Source: Candidatus Zipacnadia bacterium (GTDB lineage: Bacteria; Armatimonadota; Zipacnadia; Zipacnadales; UBA5352). Taken from it: a stretch of DNA of 41,141 bases. Below are positions 29,515 through 36,733 of the stretch, piece after piece. The stretch covers positions 1 to 41,141 of the forward strand of contig JALGSW010000072.1 of assembly GCA_029821635.1 (NCBI GenBank), in the 5' to 3' direction. The position numbers and the translations under genes were made by a program. Positions within the stretch are counted from its first letter, which is position 1; every line of letters starts with the position of its first letter. The notes below the pieces were generated by a model. It ran no database searches. It was not told the origin of the DNA and worked only from the letters and a program-made list of their open reading frames with translations.

Positions 29515-29580
29515 TCACCCCCCGGCCCCCTCTCCCTGGAAACCGCAAACGGCACGGTTTCAAGCGGGAGAGGGGGAGAA
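29515..29580. repeat. Family C nested palindrome, copy 6
   Basis: It begins right after the kdsD stop. The arms are cctcaccccccggccccctc and gcgggagagggggagaacgg; the inner stem is gaaaccg/cggtttc (29539-29545 with 29555-29561), loop caaacggca. It may act as the kdsD terminator. It is the only palindrome of these families in the right half of the window. Confidence 0.9.
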
Positions 29581-29620
29581 CGGCGCGACGCGCAATGCGC
29601 GATTACCTGAGCGAGGCGTC

Positions 29621-30349
29621 ATGACGCTGACTATCATTCACACCGCGGACCTGCACGATCGGCTCGACGAGGCGCGGGCGGAGGCCCTCGGCTTCCTGCG
29701 AGAGCAGTCCGACGCGCTGCTGCTCGACAGCGGCGACGCGGTCGGCGCGGGGAACATCTACGTCCGGCCGACCGAGCCGGTGCTCGAGCGCATGAACGCG
29801 GCGGGCTACCGCGCGATGGCGGTCGGCAACCGCGAGTTCTTCTTCCGCAGGCGCGGGATGCAGTTCAAGACGCGGCAGGCGCGGTTCCCGGTCATCACGA
29901 CCAACCTCCTGCCGCTGGGCGGTGAGTTCGGGCAGATACGCCGCTGGGTCGCGCTCACGCACGCGGGCGCGCGGATAGGCATCTTCGGCCTGACGCCGAC
30001 GATGATCCGTCCGGGGCACCCGTTCGAGCGCCTCTCCGACGTGCGCCTCATCGCATGGGAGGCGGCGGCTCGCGAGGCCGTCGAGCACCTGCGCGCGCGC
30101 GTTGACTGGCTGATCGCGCTGAGCCACCGTGGCATCGAGGATGATCGCGCGCTGGCGGAGTTGTGCCCGGAGATCGACCTGGTCCTCGGCGGGCACAGCC
30201 ACGTTGAGGAGTGCACGGTGGTCGGCCCGCGGCCGACGCTGATCTCACACGCGGGACACCACGCCCGTGCCGCGGCGGTGATCAAGGCGCAGCGCGGCGC
30301 GGACGGGCGGAACTGCTTCGAGACGCAGATCGTGGAGATAGCTCGATGA
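29621..30349 (+). CDS. 5'-nucleotidase-like metallophosphatase, atypical active site
   Basis: This 242-residue protein has only the metallophosphatase domain of the 5'-nucleotidase/UshA family: IIHTADLHDRL (D-x-H), LLLDSGDAVG (GD), AVGNREFFF, IALSHRGIEDD (metal His) and LVLGGHSHVEE (G-H-x-H). The family motif is GNHEF; here the histidine that acts as general acid is Arg (R71), which should change or lower activity. No signal peptide and no C-terminal substrate domain are present, so it is probably cytoplasmic. It overlaps coaX by 4 bases (ATGA), suggesting joint expression. ATG 29621 has no strong ribosome site. Confidence 0.85.
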   Translation: MTLTIIHTADLHDRLDEARAEALGFLREQSDALLLDSGDAVGAGNIYVRPTEPVLERMNAAGYRAMAVGNREFFFRRRGMQFKTRQARFPVITTNLLPLGGEFGQIRRWVALTHAGARIGIFGLTPTMIRPGHPFERLSDVRLIAWEAAAREAVEHLRARVDWLIALSHRGIEDDRALAELCPEIDLVLGGHSHVEECTVVGPRPTLISHAGHHARAAAVIKAQRGADGRNCFETQIVEIAR

Positions 30350-31137
30350 ACGGATGGCGCCTCTACGCCGATGCGGGCAACACCGCGCTGAAGTGGGCGG
30401 CGTGGGCGGGTGCGTGCTGGGTGGCGGAGGGGCGGATGGAGATCGACGCGCCGCAGGCCGCGTGGCGGGAGCTTGGCGCGGTGCTGGCGATGGCGGGCCT
30501 CGACGCCGATGAGTGCGAGGGCGTCGCGCTGGTGTGCAGCCGGCCCTCGCAGGCCGAAGCGTCGGAGCGCGCGTTGACCGCCGCGACCGGCATGCCGGTC
30601 CGGCTGATGGGCCGCGACATGTGTTCGGACACGCCGGTGTCCTACCACGACCCCTCCGAGATCGGGCAGGATCGGCTGGCGGCGGCTGAGGCCGCGCTGA
30701 ACCTCGTTGGCCCGCCGGTGGTCGTCGTGGCCGTCGGGACCTGCATCACCGCGCAGGCGCTCGACGCCCAGGGGACGCTCGTCGGCGGCGCGATCGCTCC
30801 GGGGCTGGAGGCGCAGGCGGCCGGGATTGCGATCGCGGTCCCGCACCTGCGCGAGCCGTTGGCCGAGGCGATGGAACTGCTACGCTCGGGCGAGACGCCG
30901 CCGGAGATCGGGCGCACGACCGTGGAGAACCTGGCGCTGGGGCTGGCGGGGTCGCTGGTCGGGACGGTGCAGGCGCTCATCGGGATGATGCACGCCGCGG
31001 TCGGCGAGGCGACGGTGATCGCGACGGGCGGCGACGCGGCGCCGGCCGCGCGGCTGGGGGCAGAGTTCGACCGCGTGGAGCCGCTGCTGGTGCTGGAGGG
31101 ACTGAGATCGGTTGACGAGCAGGCGCGCGGGGGCTGA
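30346..31137 (+). CDS. coaX: Type III pantothenate kinase
   Basis: CoaX phosphorylates pantothenate, the first step of CoA synthesis. The 263-residue protein has the ASKHA start LYADAGNTALKWAAW (D-x-GNT-x-x-K), EIGQDRLAAAEAA (family G-x-DR, catalytic Asp), VVAVGTCITAQALDAQGTLVGGAIAPGL and a C-terminal VIATGGDAAPAA. In usual CoaX the middle motif is D-x-GTA-x-T-x-D; here both Asp positions are replaced (AVGTCITAQ), so monovalent cation or metal binding may differ. The assignment as CoaX family is firm, full activity less so. ATG 30346 overlaps the metallophosphatase stop. It overlaps dus by 26 bases. Confidence 0.88.
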   Translation: MNGWRLYADAGNTALKWAAWAGACWVAEGRMEIDAPQAAWRELGAVLAMAGLDADECEGVALVCSRPSQAEASERALTAATGMPVRLMGRDMCSDTPVSYHDPSEIGQDRLAAAEAALNLVGPPVVVVAVGTCITAQALDAQGTLVGGAIAPGLEAQAAGIAIAVPHLREPLAEAMELLRSGETPPEIGRTTVENLALGLAGSLVGTVQALIGMMHAAVGEATVIATGGDAAPAARLGAEFDRVEPLLVLEGLRSVDEQARGG

Positions 31138-32146
31138 TAACCTGTCTGCGCCCATCGCCATTGGCGGTATCACGGTCGATCCGCCGCTGGTCCTCGGGCC
31201 GATGGCCGGGACCACGAACCGCGTGTTCCGGATGCTGTGCCGGCGCGGCGGAGCGGGGCTGGTCTGCGGCGAGATGGTGTCGGTCAACGCGATCGTGCAG
31301 GGCAACGAGCGGACGCATGAGATGCTGGCGACCTTTCCGGGCGAGCACCCGGTCTCGATGCAGCTCTTCGGCTCGGAGCCCGCGATCGTGCGGGACGCGG
31401 TGCCCGCGATCGTCGAGGCGGGCGCGGACATCGTTGACATCAACATGGGCTGCTCTGTGCCGAAGGTGCGGCGCAATGGGGCGGGCGTCGCGCTGATGGG
31501 CGAGCCGAAGCTCGCGGCGGAGCTGACCGCCGCGGCGGTGGAGGCGTCGCGGGTTCCGGTGACGGTGAAGATCCGCGCGGGGCTGACGGTGGACGAAGAC
31601 AGCTACGTGGAGTTCGCCCGGCGGATGCAGGATGCGGGCGCGGCGGCCGTGACGGTGCATTGGCGCGCGGCTTCGCAAGGCTTCCGCGGGACGCCGGGCT
31701 GGGAACCGATCGCGCGCGTCGCGAGCGCGCTGGACGTGCCGGTGATCGGCAGCGGCGACGTGCAGCGGCCCGAGGACGCGCCGCGGATGATGCGCGAGAC
31801 GGGCTGTGACGGAGTGATGATCGCGCGCGGAGCGTGGGGCCGGCCGTGGCTCTTCGGTCAGGCCGCCGCGGCTCTGCGAGGCGACGAGCCCGCGCCCGAG
31901 CCGGGGATCGAGGTGCGGCTGGGCGTCGCGCTGCTGCACGCGCAGATGCTGGTGCTGGACGCGGGGGAGAGGATCGCGCTGCATGAGATGCGCGCGCAGA
32001 TGCATCACTACGTGAAGGGCCTGCCCCGCGCCGGCCACTTCCGGCGCGAGGCCAACCAACTGCATGCGCTGAAGGAGCTGTACGAGCTGACCGTCGGCTA
32101 CGCGGCGGAGGTCCGTGCCGAGGCATCGAGCGAGGGAGCGCCATGA
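31112..32146 (+). CDS. dus: tRNA-dihydrouridine synthase
   Basis: This FMN enzyme reduces uridine to dihydrouridine in tRNA D-loops. The 344-residue protein has PLVLGPMAGTTNRVFRMLCR (FMN site), LVCGEMVS, PVSMQLFGSEP, IVDINMGCSVPKVRRNGAG with the catalytic Cys, PVTVKIRAGL, AVTVHWRAASQGFRG and PVIGSGDV, then the C-terminal helical tRNA-binding part (MRAQMHHYVKGLPRAGHFRRE). The common motif after Cys is CP; here it is CS. TTG 31112 is the likely start, inside coaX with ggaggg upstream. The C-terminus of coaX is thus covered. The DUS subfamily (DusB-like by length) is not certain. Confidence 0.93.
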   Translation: MTSRRAGADNLSAPIAIGGITVDPPLVLGPMAGTTNRVFRMLCRRGGAGLVCGEMVSVNAIVQGNERTHEMLATFPGEHPVSMQLFGSEPAIVRDAVPAIVEAGADIVDINMGCSVPKVRRNGAGVALMGEPKLAAELTAAAVEASRVPVTVKIRAGLTVDEDSYVEFARRMQDAGAAAVTVHWRAASQGFRGTPGWEPIARVASALDVPVIGSGDVQRPEDAPRMMRETGCDGVMIARGAWGRPWLFGQAAAALRGDEPAPEPGIEVRLGVALLHAQMLVLDAGERIALHEMRAQMHHYVKGLPRAGHFRREANQLHALKELYELTVGYAAEVRAEASSEGAP

Positions 32147-33072
32147 AGCACGTGCTGAGCATCAGCCTGGGATCGTCGGCCCGTGACAGTTGCGCCGAGG
32201 TGGAGATGCTCGGGCAGCGACTGCTGCTGGAGCGCCGGGGCACGGATGGTTCGCTCGAGCGCTTCGAGCGGATGCTGACCGCGAACGACGGCATCGTGGA
32301 CTGCCTGACGATCGGCGGGACGAACCTCGGGCTTTACTGCGCCGGGCGTTACTACCCGTTCAAGGAGATCAGCAAGCTCGCCGGGGCCGTGAAGCAGACG
32401 CCCGTGGTCGATGGCTCGGGCCTCAAGGACACGCTGGAGCGCCGCACCGTCGGCTGGCTGCAGGAGCGCGGGGTCGTGGACTTTGCCAGCGCGAAGGTGC
32501 TGCTCACCTGCGGGATCGACCGCTTCGGGCTGGCCGAGACGCTCGATGAGATGGGCGTGGACGTGCTCTTCGGCGACACGCTCTTCATCCTCGGGTTGCC
32601 GTGGGCGCTGCCATCCCTGGGCGCGCTGCAGACGCTCGGGAAGACATTGCTGCCACTGGTGACGCGGCTCCCGTTCAAGTGGGTCTATCCGACGGGTGGC
32701 AAGCAGGACGAGATCGTGCCGAAGTACCAGCGCTTCTACGAGTGGGCCGATGTCATCGCTGGGGACTTCCACTACATCCGCCGGCACATGCCCGATGACC
32801 TTGGCGGGAAGGTCATCCTGACGAACACGATCACCACCGAGGACGTGACGGAGCTGCGCGCGCGGGGCGTGCGTCTGCTGATCACCAGCACGCCGGTCAT
32901 CGGCAACAGGATCTTTGCGACGAACGTGCTTCAGGGCGCGTTCGTCTGCCTGCTGGGCAGGCGCCCGGAAGAGATCGAGCCCGAAGACTACCAGCGCATC
33001 GCTGACGAGATCGGCTGGGAGCCGACCGTGCGCAATCTCAGTGAGACCGCCGAAGGGGAGCACAGCGAGTGA
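32143..33072 (+). CDS. 'Quinate 5-dehydrogenase'-type protein, true function unknown
   Basis: This 309-residue soluble protein starts KHVLSISLGSSARDSCAEV and continues VDCLTIGGTNLGLYCAGRYY, TPVVDGSGLKDTLERR, VLLTCGIDRFGLAETLDEM, LFGDTLFILGL, FKWVYPTGGKQDEI, IAGDFHYIRRHMP, ILTNTITTEDV and LLITSTPVI. I recall this group being labelled quinate 5-dehydrogenase in databases, but I see no Rossmann GxGxxG motif, so the name should not be trusted. It starts by overlapping dus (ATGA) and overlaps the next gene by 4 bases (GTGA), so it is tightly paired with the acyl-ACP-reductase-like enzyme. A role in the same lipid-linked path is inferred from this pairing. Confidence 0.65.
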   Translation: MKHVLSISLGSSARDSCAEVEMLGQRLLLERRGTDGSLERFERMLTANDGIVDCLTIGGTNLGLYCAGRYYPFKEISKLAGAVKQTPVVDGSGLKDTLERRTVGWLQERGVVDFASAKVLLTCGIDRFGLAETLDEMGVDVLFGDTLFILGLPWALPSLGALQTLGKTLLPLVTRLPFKWVYPTGGKQDEIVPKYQRFYEWADVIAGDFHYIRRHMPDDLGGKVILTNTITTEDVTELRARGVRLLITSTPVIGNRIFATNVLQGAFVCLLGRRPEEIEPEDYQRIADEIGWEPTVRNLSETAEGEHSE

Positions 33073-34190
33073 CACCGTTCGCGTTCATCCTCCACCCGAT
33101 CTCCGCGAAGGACGTTGCACGCAAGTACCGGTTCGCGCGCGTACTGCCCGACCGGGTCGTCGAGGGGATCATCTCTCGCATCCCCGCGCAGGAGATAAGC
33201 AAGATCACGGGCGTTCAGTCGCCGACCGGCGCGCGGACAGAGGGCTGGTTCGTCGGCTGCACGCTCACCACACGGCAGTTCATCAATGGCAAGGAGCGGA
33301 AGGCGCTCGCGAAGGTCATCGAGTCGGCGCGGCTTGCGCAGGAGCTGGGCGCGAAAATCGTCGGCCTGGGCGCATTCACCGCGGTCGTGGGCGATGGCGG
33401 CCAGGAAGTTGCCGACGCGCTCGACATTGGCGTGACCACCGGCAACAGCTACACGGTCGCGACGGCCGTCGAGGGCGCGCTGCGGGGCGCGGAAGTGATG
33501 GGCATCGAGCCCGCCGGAGAGACCGCGGCGATCCTCGGCGCCACCGGCTCGATCGGACGCATCTGCGCGCACCTGCTGGCAGACCACGTGGAGCGCATCG
33601 TGCTGATCGGCAGGCGCAAGGAAGCCCTGCAGGAGGTCGCGCGGGAGCTGGTGGATGCCCCCGCGCAGGTGGAGATCTCCCTGAGCCCCGGCGAGTCGCT
33701 GCCGCAGGCGCATCTCGTGGTGGCCGTGACGAGCGCACTCGACGCGATCATCGAGCCGGAGATGCTTCGCCCCGGCGCGGTCGTCTGCGACGTGGCGCGC
33801 CCGAGGGACGTCTCGGCGCGCGTCGCCGAGCAGCGCGACGACGTGCTCGTCATCGAGGGCGGCGCGGTCGTTGTGCCCGGCGAGGCGGTGGACTTCCACT
33901 TCAACTTCGGCTTCCCCGCGAAGACCGCCTACGCGTGCATGGCGGAGACGATGATCCTCGCGCTGGAGGGCCGGACCGAGGACTACTCGCTGGGCAAGCG
34001 GCTGAGCCTCGAGCGCGTGCGGGAGATCTCCGGCCTCGCGGCCAAGCACGGCTTCCGCCTGGCGGGCTTCCGCAGCTTCGAGCGGACGGTGACCGACGAG
34101 ACCATTGACCGAATCCGGACGCGCGCGATCGAGCACGGCGCATCGCTCGGCGACCCGCGGCCGATCGACGGAAGGGTGCAGAGCGGATGA
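33069..34190 (+). CDS. Acyl-ACP reductase-like dehydrogenase
   Basis: This 373-residue protein resembles cyanobacterial long-chain acyl-[ACP] reductase (AAR) along most of its length. The N-terminal half has KVIESARLAQELGAKIVGLG, matching the AAR 'ALAQKvGl.itaLGgF' block, and VTTGNSYTVATAVEG (AAR TTGNTHTAYV). The NAD(P) site is ILGATGSIGRICAHLLADHV (G157; AAR GATGDIGSAV). AYACMAETMILALEG matches AAR MFACFAEAMLLEFEG, which puts C290 at the place of the acyl-thioester Cys of AAR. This would make fatty aldehyde from acyl-ACP or acyl-CoA with NAD(P)H; substrate is inferred. GTG 33069 overlaps the upstream gene. The stop overlaps lysS. Databases may call such proteins shikimate dehydrogenase-like. 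Confidence 0.75.
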   Translation: MTPFAFILHPISAKDVARKYRFARVLPDRVVEGIISRIPAQEISKITGVQSPTGARTEGWFVGCTLTTRQFINGKERKALAKVIESARLAQELGAKIVGLGAFTAVVGDGGQEVADALDIGVTTGNSYTVATAVEGALRGAEVMGIEPAGETAAILGATGSIGRICAHLLADHVERIVLIGRRKEALQEVARELVDAPAQVEISLSPGESLPQAHLVVAVTSALDAIIEPEMLRPGAVVCDVARPRDVSARVAEQRDDVLVIEGGAVVVPGEAVDFHFNFGFPAKTAYACMAETMILALEGRTEDYSLGKRLSLERVREISGLAAKHGFRLAGFRSFERTVTDETIDRIRTRAIEHGASLGDPRPIDGRVQSG

Positions 34191-35683
34191 GCGATCAGAC
34201 CGATCAGCGGACGGTGAGGCTGAACAAACTCCAGGCGTTGTGTGAGCGTGGGGACGATCCGTTCGCGCGGACAGGCTACGAGCGCACGCACAGCATGGGC
34301 GAGCTGACCGAGCGGTTCGAGGAGCTGGATGGACAGAGCGTGGCGATCGCCGGGCGGCTGACCGCGCTGCGCGAGCACGGGAAGTCGGCGTTCGCCGACC
34401 TCGCGGACGTGACCGGCGAGGTGCAGCTCTTCATGCGGCAGAACAACCTCGGCGAGGACGGGCTCAAGGCCTTCGTGGACCTCGACCTCGGAGACATCAT
34501 CGGCGTGACCGGCACGCTCATGCGCACGCGCAGCGGCGAGGTGAGCGTCGAGGGCATGGAGGTCACGCTGCTCGCCAAGGCGCTGCGGCCGCTGCCGGAG
34601 AAGTTCCACGGCCTCAAGGACCCCGAGCTGCGCTACCGCCGGCGCTACGTTGACCTGATCGTCAACCCGGACTCGCGCCGGATGCTGGAGGCCCGCTCGC
34701 GGATGATCTCGCGCCTGCGCCGCACGCTGGAGGCGCGGGGCTTCATGGAGTTCCAGACGCCGATCCTCCAGCCCATCTACGGCGGCGCGAACGCGCGGCC
34801 CTTCACCACGCATCACAACGCGCTGGACATGACGCTCTACATGCGCATCGCGCCCGAGCTCTACCTCAAGCGCCTGCTGGTGGGCGGCTTCGAGCAGGTC
34901 TACGAGCTGGGGCAGTGCTTCCGTAACGAGGGCGTGGACGCGCGGCACAACCCGGAGTTCATGCTGCTGGAGGCCTACCAGGCCTACGGTGACTGGGAGG
35001 ACATGATGGAGCTGATGGAGGCCATCGTGTTCGAGGCCGCCGATGAGGTCTGCGGCGGGCCGATGCTGAGCTACCGCGGCCATGAGATCGACGTGACGCC
35101 GCCCTTCCGGCGGTTGAAGCTGCTCGACGCGGTGGCCGAGGCGACGGGCGTGGACTTCGCCTCGCTCGCGACCGACGAGGAGGCGCGTGCGGCGTGCTCC
35201 GAGCTGGACCTCGGCAACACCGAGGCCGACTCGTGGGGTGGGCTGCTGGAGAAGTGCTTCGATCGCTACGTGCAGCCCGAGCTGATCCAGCCGACCTTCG
35301 TGACGGAGTATCCCACGCGCATCTCGCCGCTGGCGAAGGCGATGCCCGACCGGCCCGACACGACCTTCCGCTTCGAGCTGTTCATCGGCACGGAGGAGTG
35401 CGGGAACGCGTTCAGCGAGCTGAACGATCCGCTTGACCAGCGCGCGCGCTTCGAACAGCAGGTCGCTGCGAAGGCCGCGGGCGACGAGGAGGCGCATCCA
35501 CTCGACGAGGACTTCATCGCCGCGCTCGAGTACGGGATGCCGCCCGCGGGCGGGATGGGGATGGGCGTGGGCCGACTCGCGATGCTACTGCTGGACGCGC
35601 CGAACTTCCGCGAGGTGCTGGCCTTCCCGCTGCTCAAGTCGCAGGCGGGCGATGCCGTTGAGGCCGAAGACGACGAGAGCTGA
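34187..35683 (+). CDS. lysS: Lysine-tRNA ligase, class II
   Basis: This 498-residue protein has an N-terminal OB anticodon-binding domain (about 50-150: VAIAGRLTALREHGKSAFADL) and a class II catalytic domain. ELRYRRRYVDLI precedes motif 1 (SRLRRTLEARGFMEFQTPIL); ELYLKRLLVGGFEQVYELGQ follows. CFRNEGVDARHNPEFMLLE is motif 2 and GGMGMGVGRLAMLL motif 3. In most LysRS motif 3 reads GIDR; here Asp is Gly (G462), while the ATP-binding Arg (R463) remains. The extra 'YGMPP' lead is normal. ATG 34187 overlaps the stop of the previous gene (ATGA). A 30-bp gap leads to the UbiA-like gene. Confidence 0.96.
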   Translation: MSDQTDQRTVRLNKLQALCERGDDPFARTGYERTHSMGELTERFEELDGQSVAIAGRLTALREHGKSAFADLADVTGEVQLFMRQNNLGEDGLKAFVDLDLGDIIGVTGTLMRTRSGEVSVEGMEVTLLAKALRPLPEKFHGLKDPELRYRRRYVDLIVNPDSRRMLEARSRMISRLRRTLEARGFMEFQTPILQPIYGGANARPFTTHHNALDMTLYMRIAPELYLKRLLVGGFEQVYELGQCFRNEGVDARHNPEFMLLEAYQAYGDWEDMMELMEAIVFEAADEVCGGPMLSYRGHEIDVTPPFRRLKLLDAVAEATGVDFASLATDEEARAACSELDLGNTEADSWGGLLEKCFDRYVQPELIQPTFVTEYPTRISPLAKAMPDRPDTTFRFELFIGTEECGNAFSELNDPLDQRARFEQQVAAKAAGDEEAHPLDEDFIAALEYGMPPAGGMGMGVGRLAMLLLDAPNFREVLAFPLLKSQAGDAVEAEDDES

Positions 35684-35713
35684 CGCGCAGCCGCTCAGGT
35701 CGCAGGAGGGACT

Positions 35714-36604
35714 ATGCGCAGCCCAGGCGCCCTGCTCCGCTGCATGAGGCCGTGGCAGTACACGAAGAACCTGCTCGTCTTCGCGGCGCTGATGTTCGCT
35801 CACAAGATGGGCGACCCGTCGGCGGTGCTCACTACCGCCGTGGCGTTCGTGTTCTTCTGCATGGTCTCCAGCGCGATCTACCTGATCAACGACGTGCGCG
35901 ACTGTGAGGAGGACCGCAGGCACCCGGAGAAGTGCAACCGGCCGATCGCCTGCGGTGACCTTTCCCCGCGCGTCGCGCTCGGCGCGGCAGTGGTGCTCGC
36001 CGTCGTAGGGCTGGGCGGTTCCTTCACCGTCAACTTCGCGCTCGGCGCCGTTACGCTCGGCTACTTCGGCCTGCAGATGCTCTACCAGGCGGCCCTCAAG
36101 CGCATGGTGCTGCTCGACGTGTTCGCGATCGCGGGCGGCTTCGTGCTGCGCGCGGTGGCGGGCGCCGAGGCCATCCAGGTGGAGATCTCCCCGTGGCTGC
36201 TGATCTGCACGCTGCTGCTGGCGCTGTTCCTCGGGCTGGCGAAGCGCCGCGGCGAGCTGGAGCTGCTGGCCGAGGACTCCGTTGGCCATCGGGTGACGCT
36301 GGACCGCTACTCGGTGGAGATGCTCGACCAGCTCATCCCCGTGATGGCCGCCTCGACGCTGATGTCGTACTGCCTCTACACGATCTCCGACCGCACCGTC
36401 GCCGAGTTGGGCTCGACGCGGCTGATGTACACGATCCCCTTCGTCATCTACGGGCTCTTCCGCTACGTCTACCTCATCCACCGCCACGGGCACGGTGGCG
36501 CGCCGGACAGGACGCTCCTGCGCGACCGGCCGCTGCTGCTGACCGTGGTCCTCTACGCCATCACCGCTGCCGCCATCATCTACTTCGCCCCGGACGGCGC
36601 CTGA
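35714..36604 (+). CDS. UbiA-family prenyltransferase, DPPR-synthase-like
   Basis: This 296-residue polytopic protein has eight or nine TM segments. MRPWQYTKNLLVFAALMFA and IYLINDVRDCEEDRRHPEKCNRP give the first Asp-rich motif (N-D-x-x-D-x-x-x-D); VLLDVFAIAGGFVLRAVAGA and LLLALFLGLAKRRGEL follow. This wording is that of decaprenyl-phosphate phosphoribosyltransferase (the first step toward decaprenyl-phosphate arabinose) rather than quinone-type UbiA. Homologues are widespread outside mycobacteria, where the product may be ribosyl or arabinosyl lipid carrier. The GT39-type enzyme at 2984 could use a similar carrier, but this is speculation. Aggagg precedes ATG 35714. Confidence 0.88.
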   Translation: MRSPGALLRCMRPWQYTKNLLVFAALMFAHKMGDPSAVLTTAVAFVFFCMVSSAIYLINDVRDCEEDRRHPEKCNRPIACGDLSPRVALGAAVVLAVVGLGGSFTVNFALGAVTLGYFGLQMLYQAALKRMVLLDVFAIAGGFVLRAVAGAEAIQVEISPWLLICTLLLALFLGLAKRRGELELLAEDSVGHRVTLDRYSVEMLDQLIPVMAASTLMSYCLYTISDRTVAELGSTRLMYTIPFVIYGLFRYVYLIHRHGHGGAPDRTLLRDRPLLLTVVLYAITAAAIIYFAPDGA

Positions 36605-36694
36605 CGCACGGAGGAGCCCCGCGCCTGCACGGGGAAACCGCCTTTCGCAAGACGCGCGCATTGCATCACAGCTTAGCCTGAGGGGGGGAGAGGG

Positions 36695-36700
36695 TATACT
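36695..36700 (+). promoter_or_regulatory. Probable -10 box of the cyclase gene
   Basis: TATACT in gagagggtatactgacctc lies 34 bases before TTG 36734. It matches consensus in five of six positions. No convincing -35 box is present at 16-18 bases (TTAGCC is poor), so it may need an activator or another sigma factor. The 36605-36733 gap also has a small ccccg/cgggg hairpin just after the UbiA-like gene. Confidence 0.45.
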
Positions 36701-36733
36701 GACCTCAACACGTATCAGGGCGGGTGCATAGCG

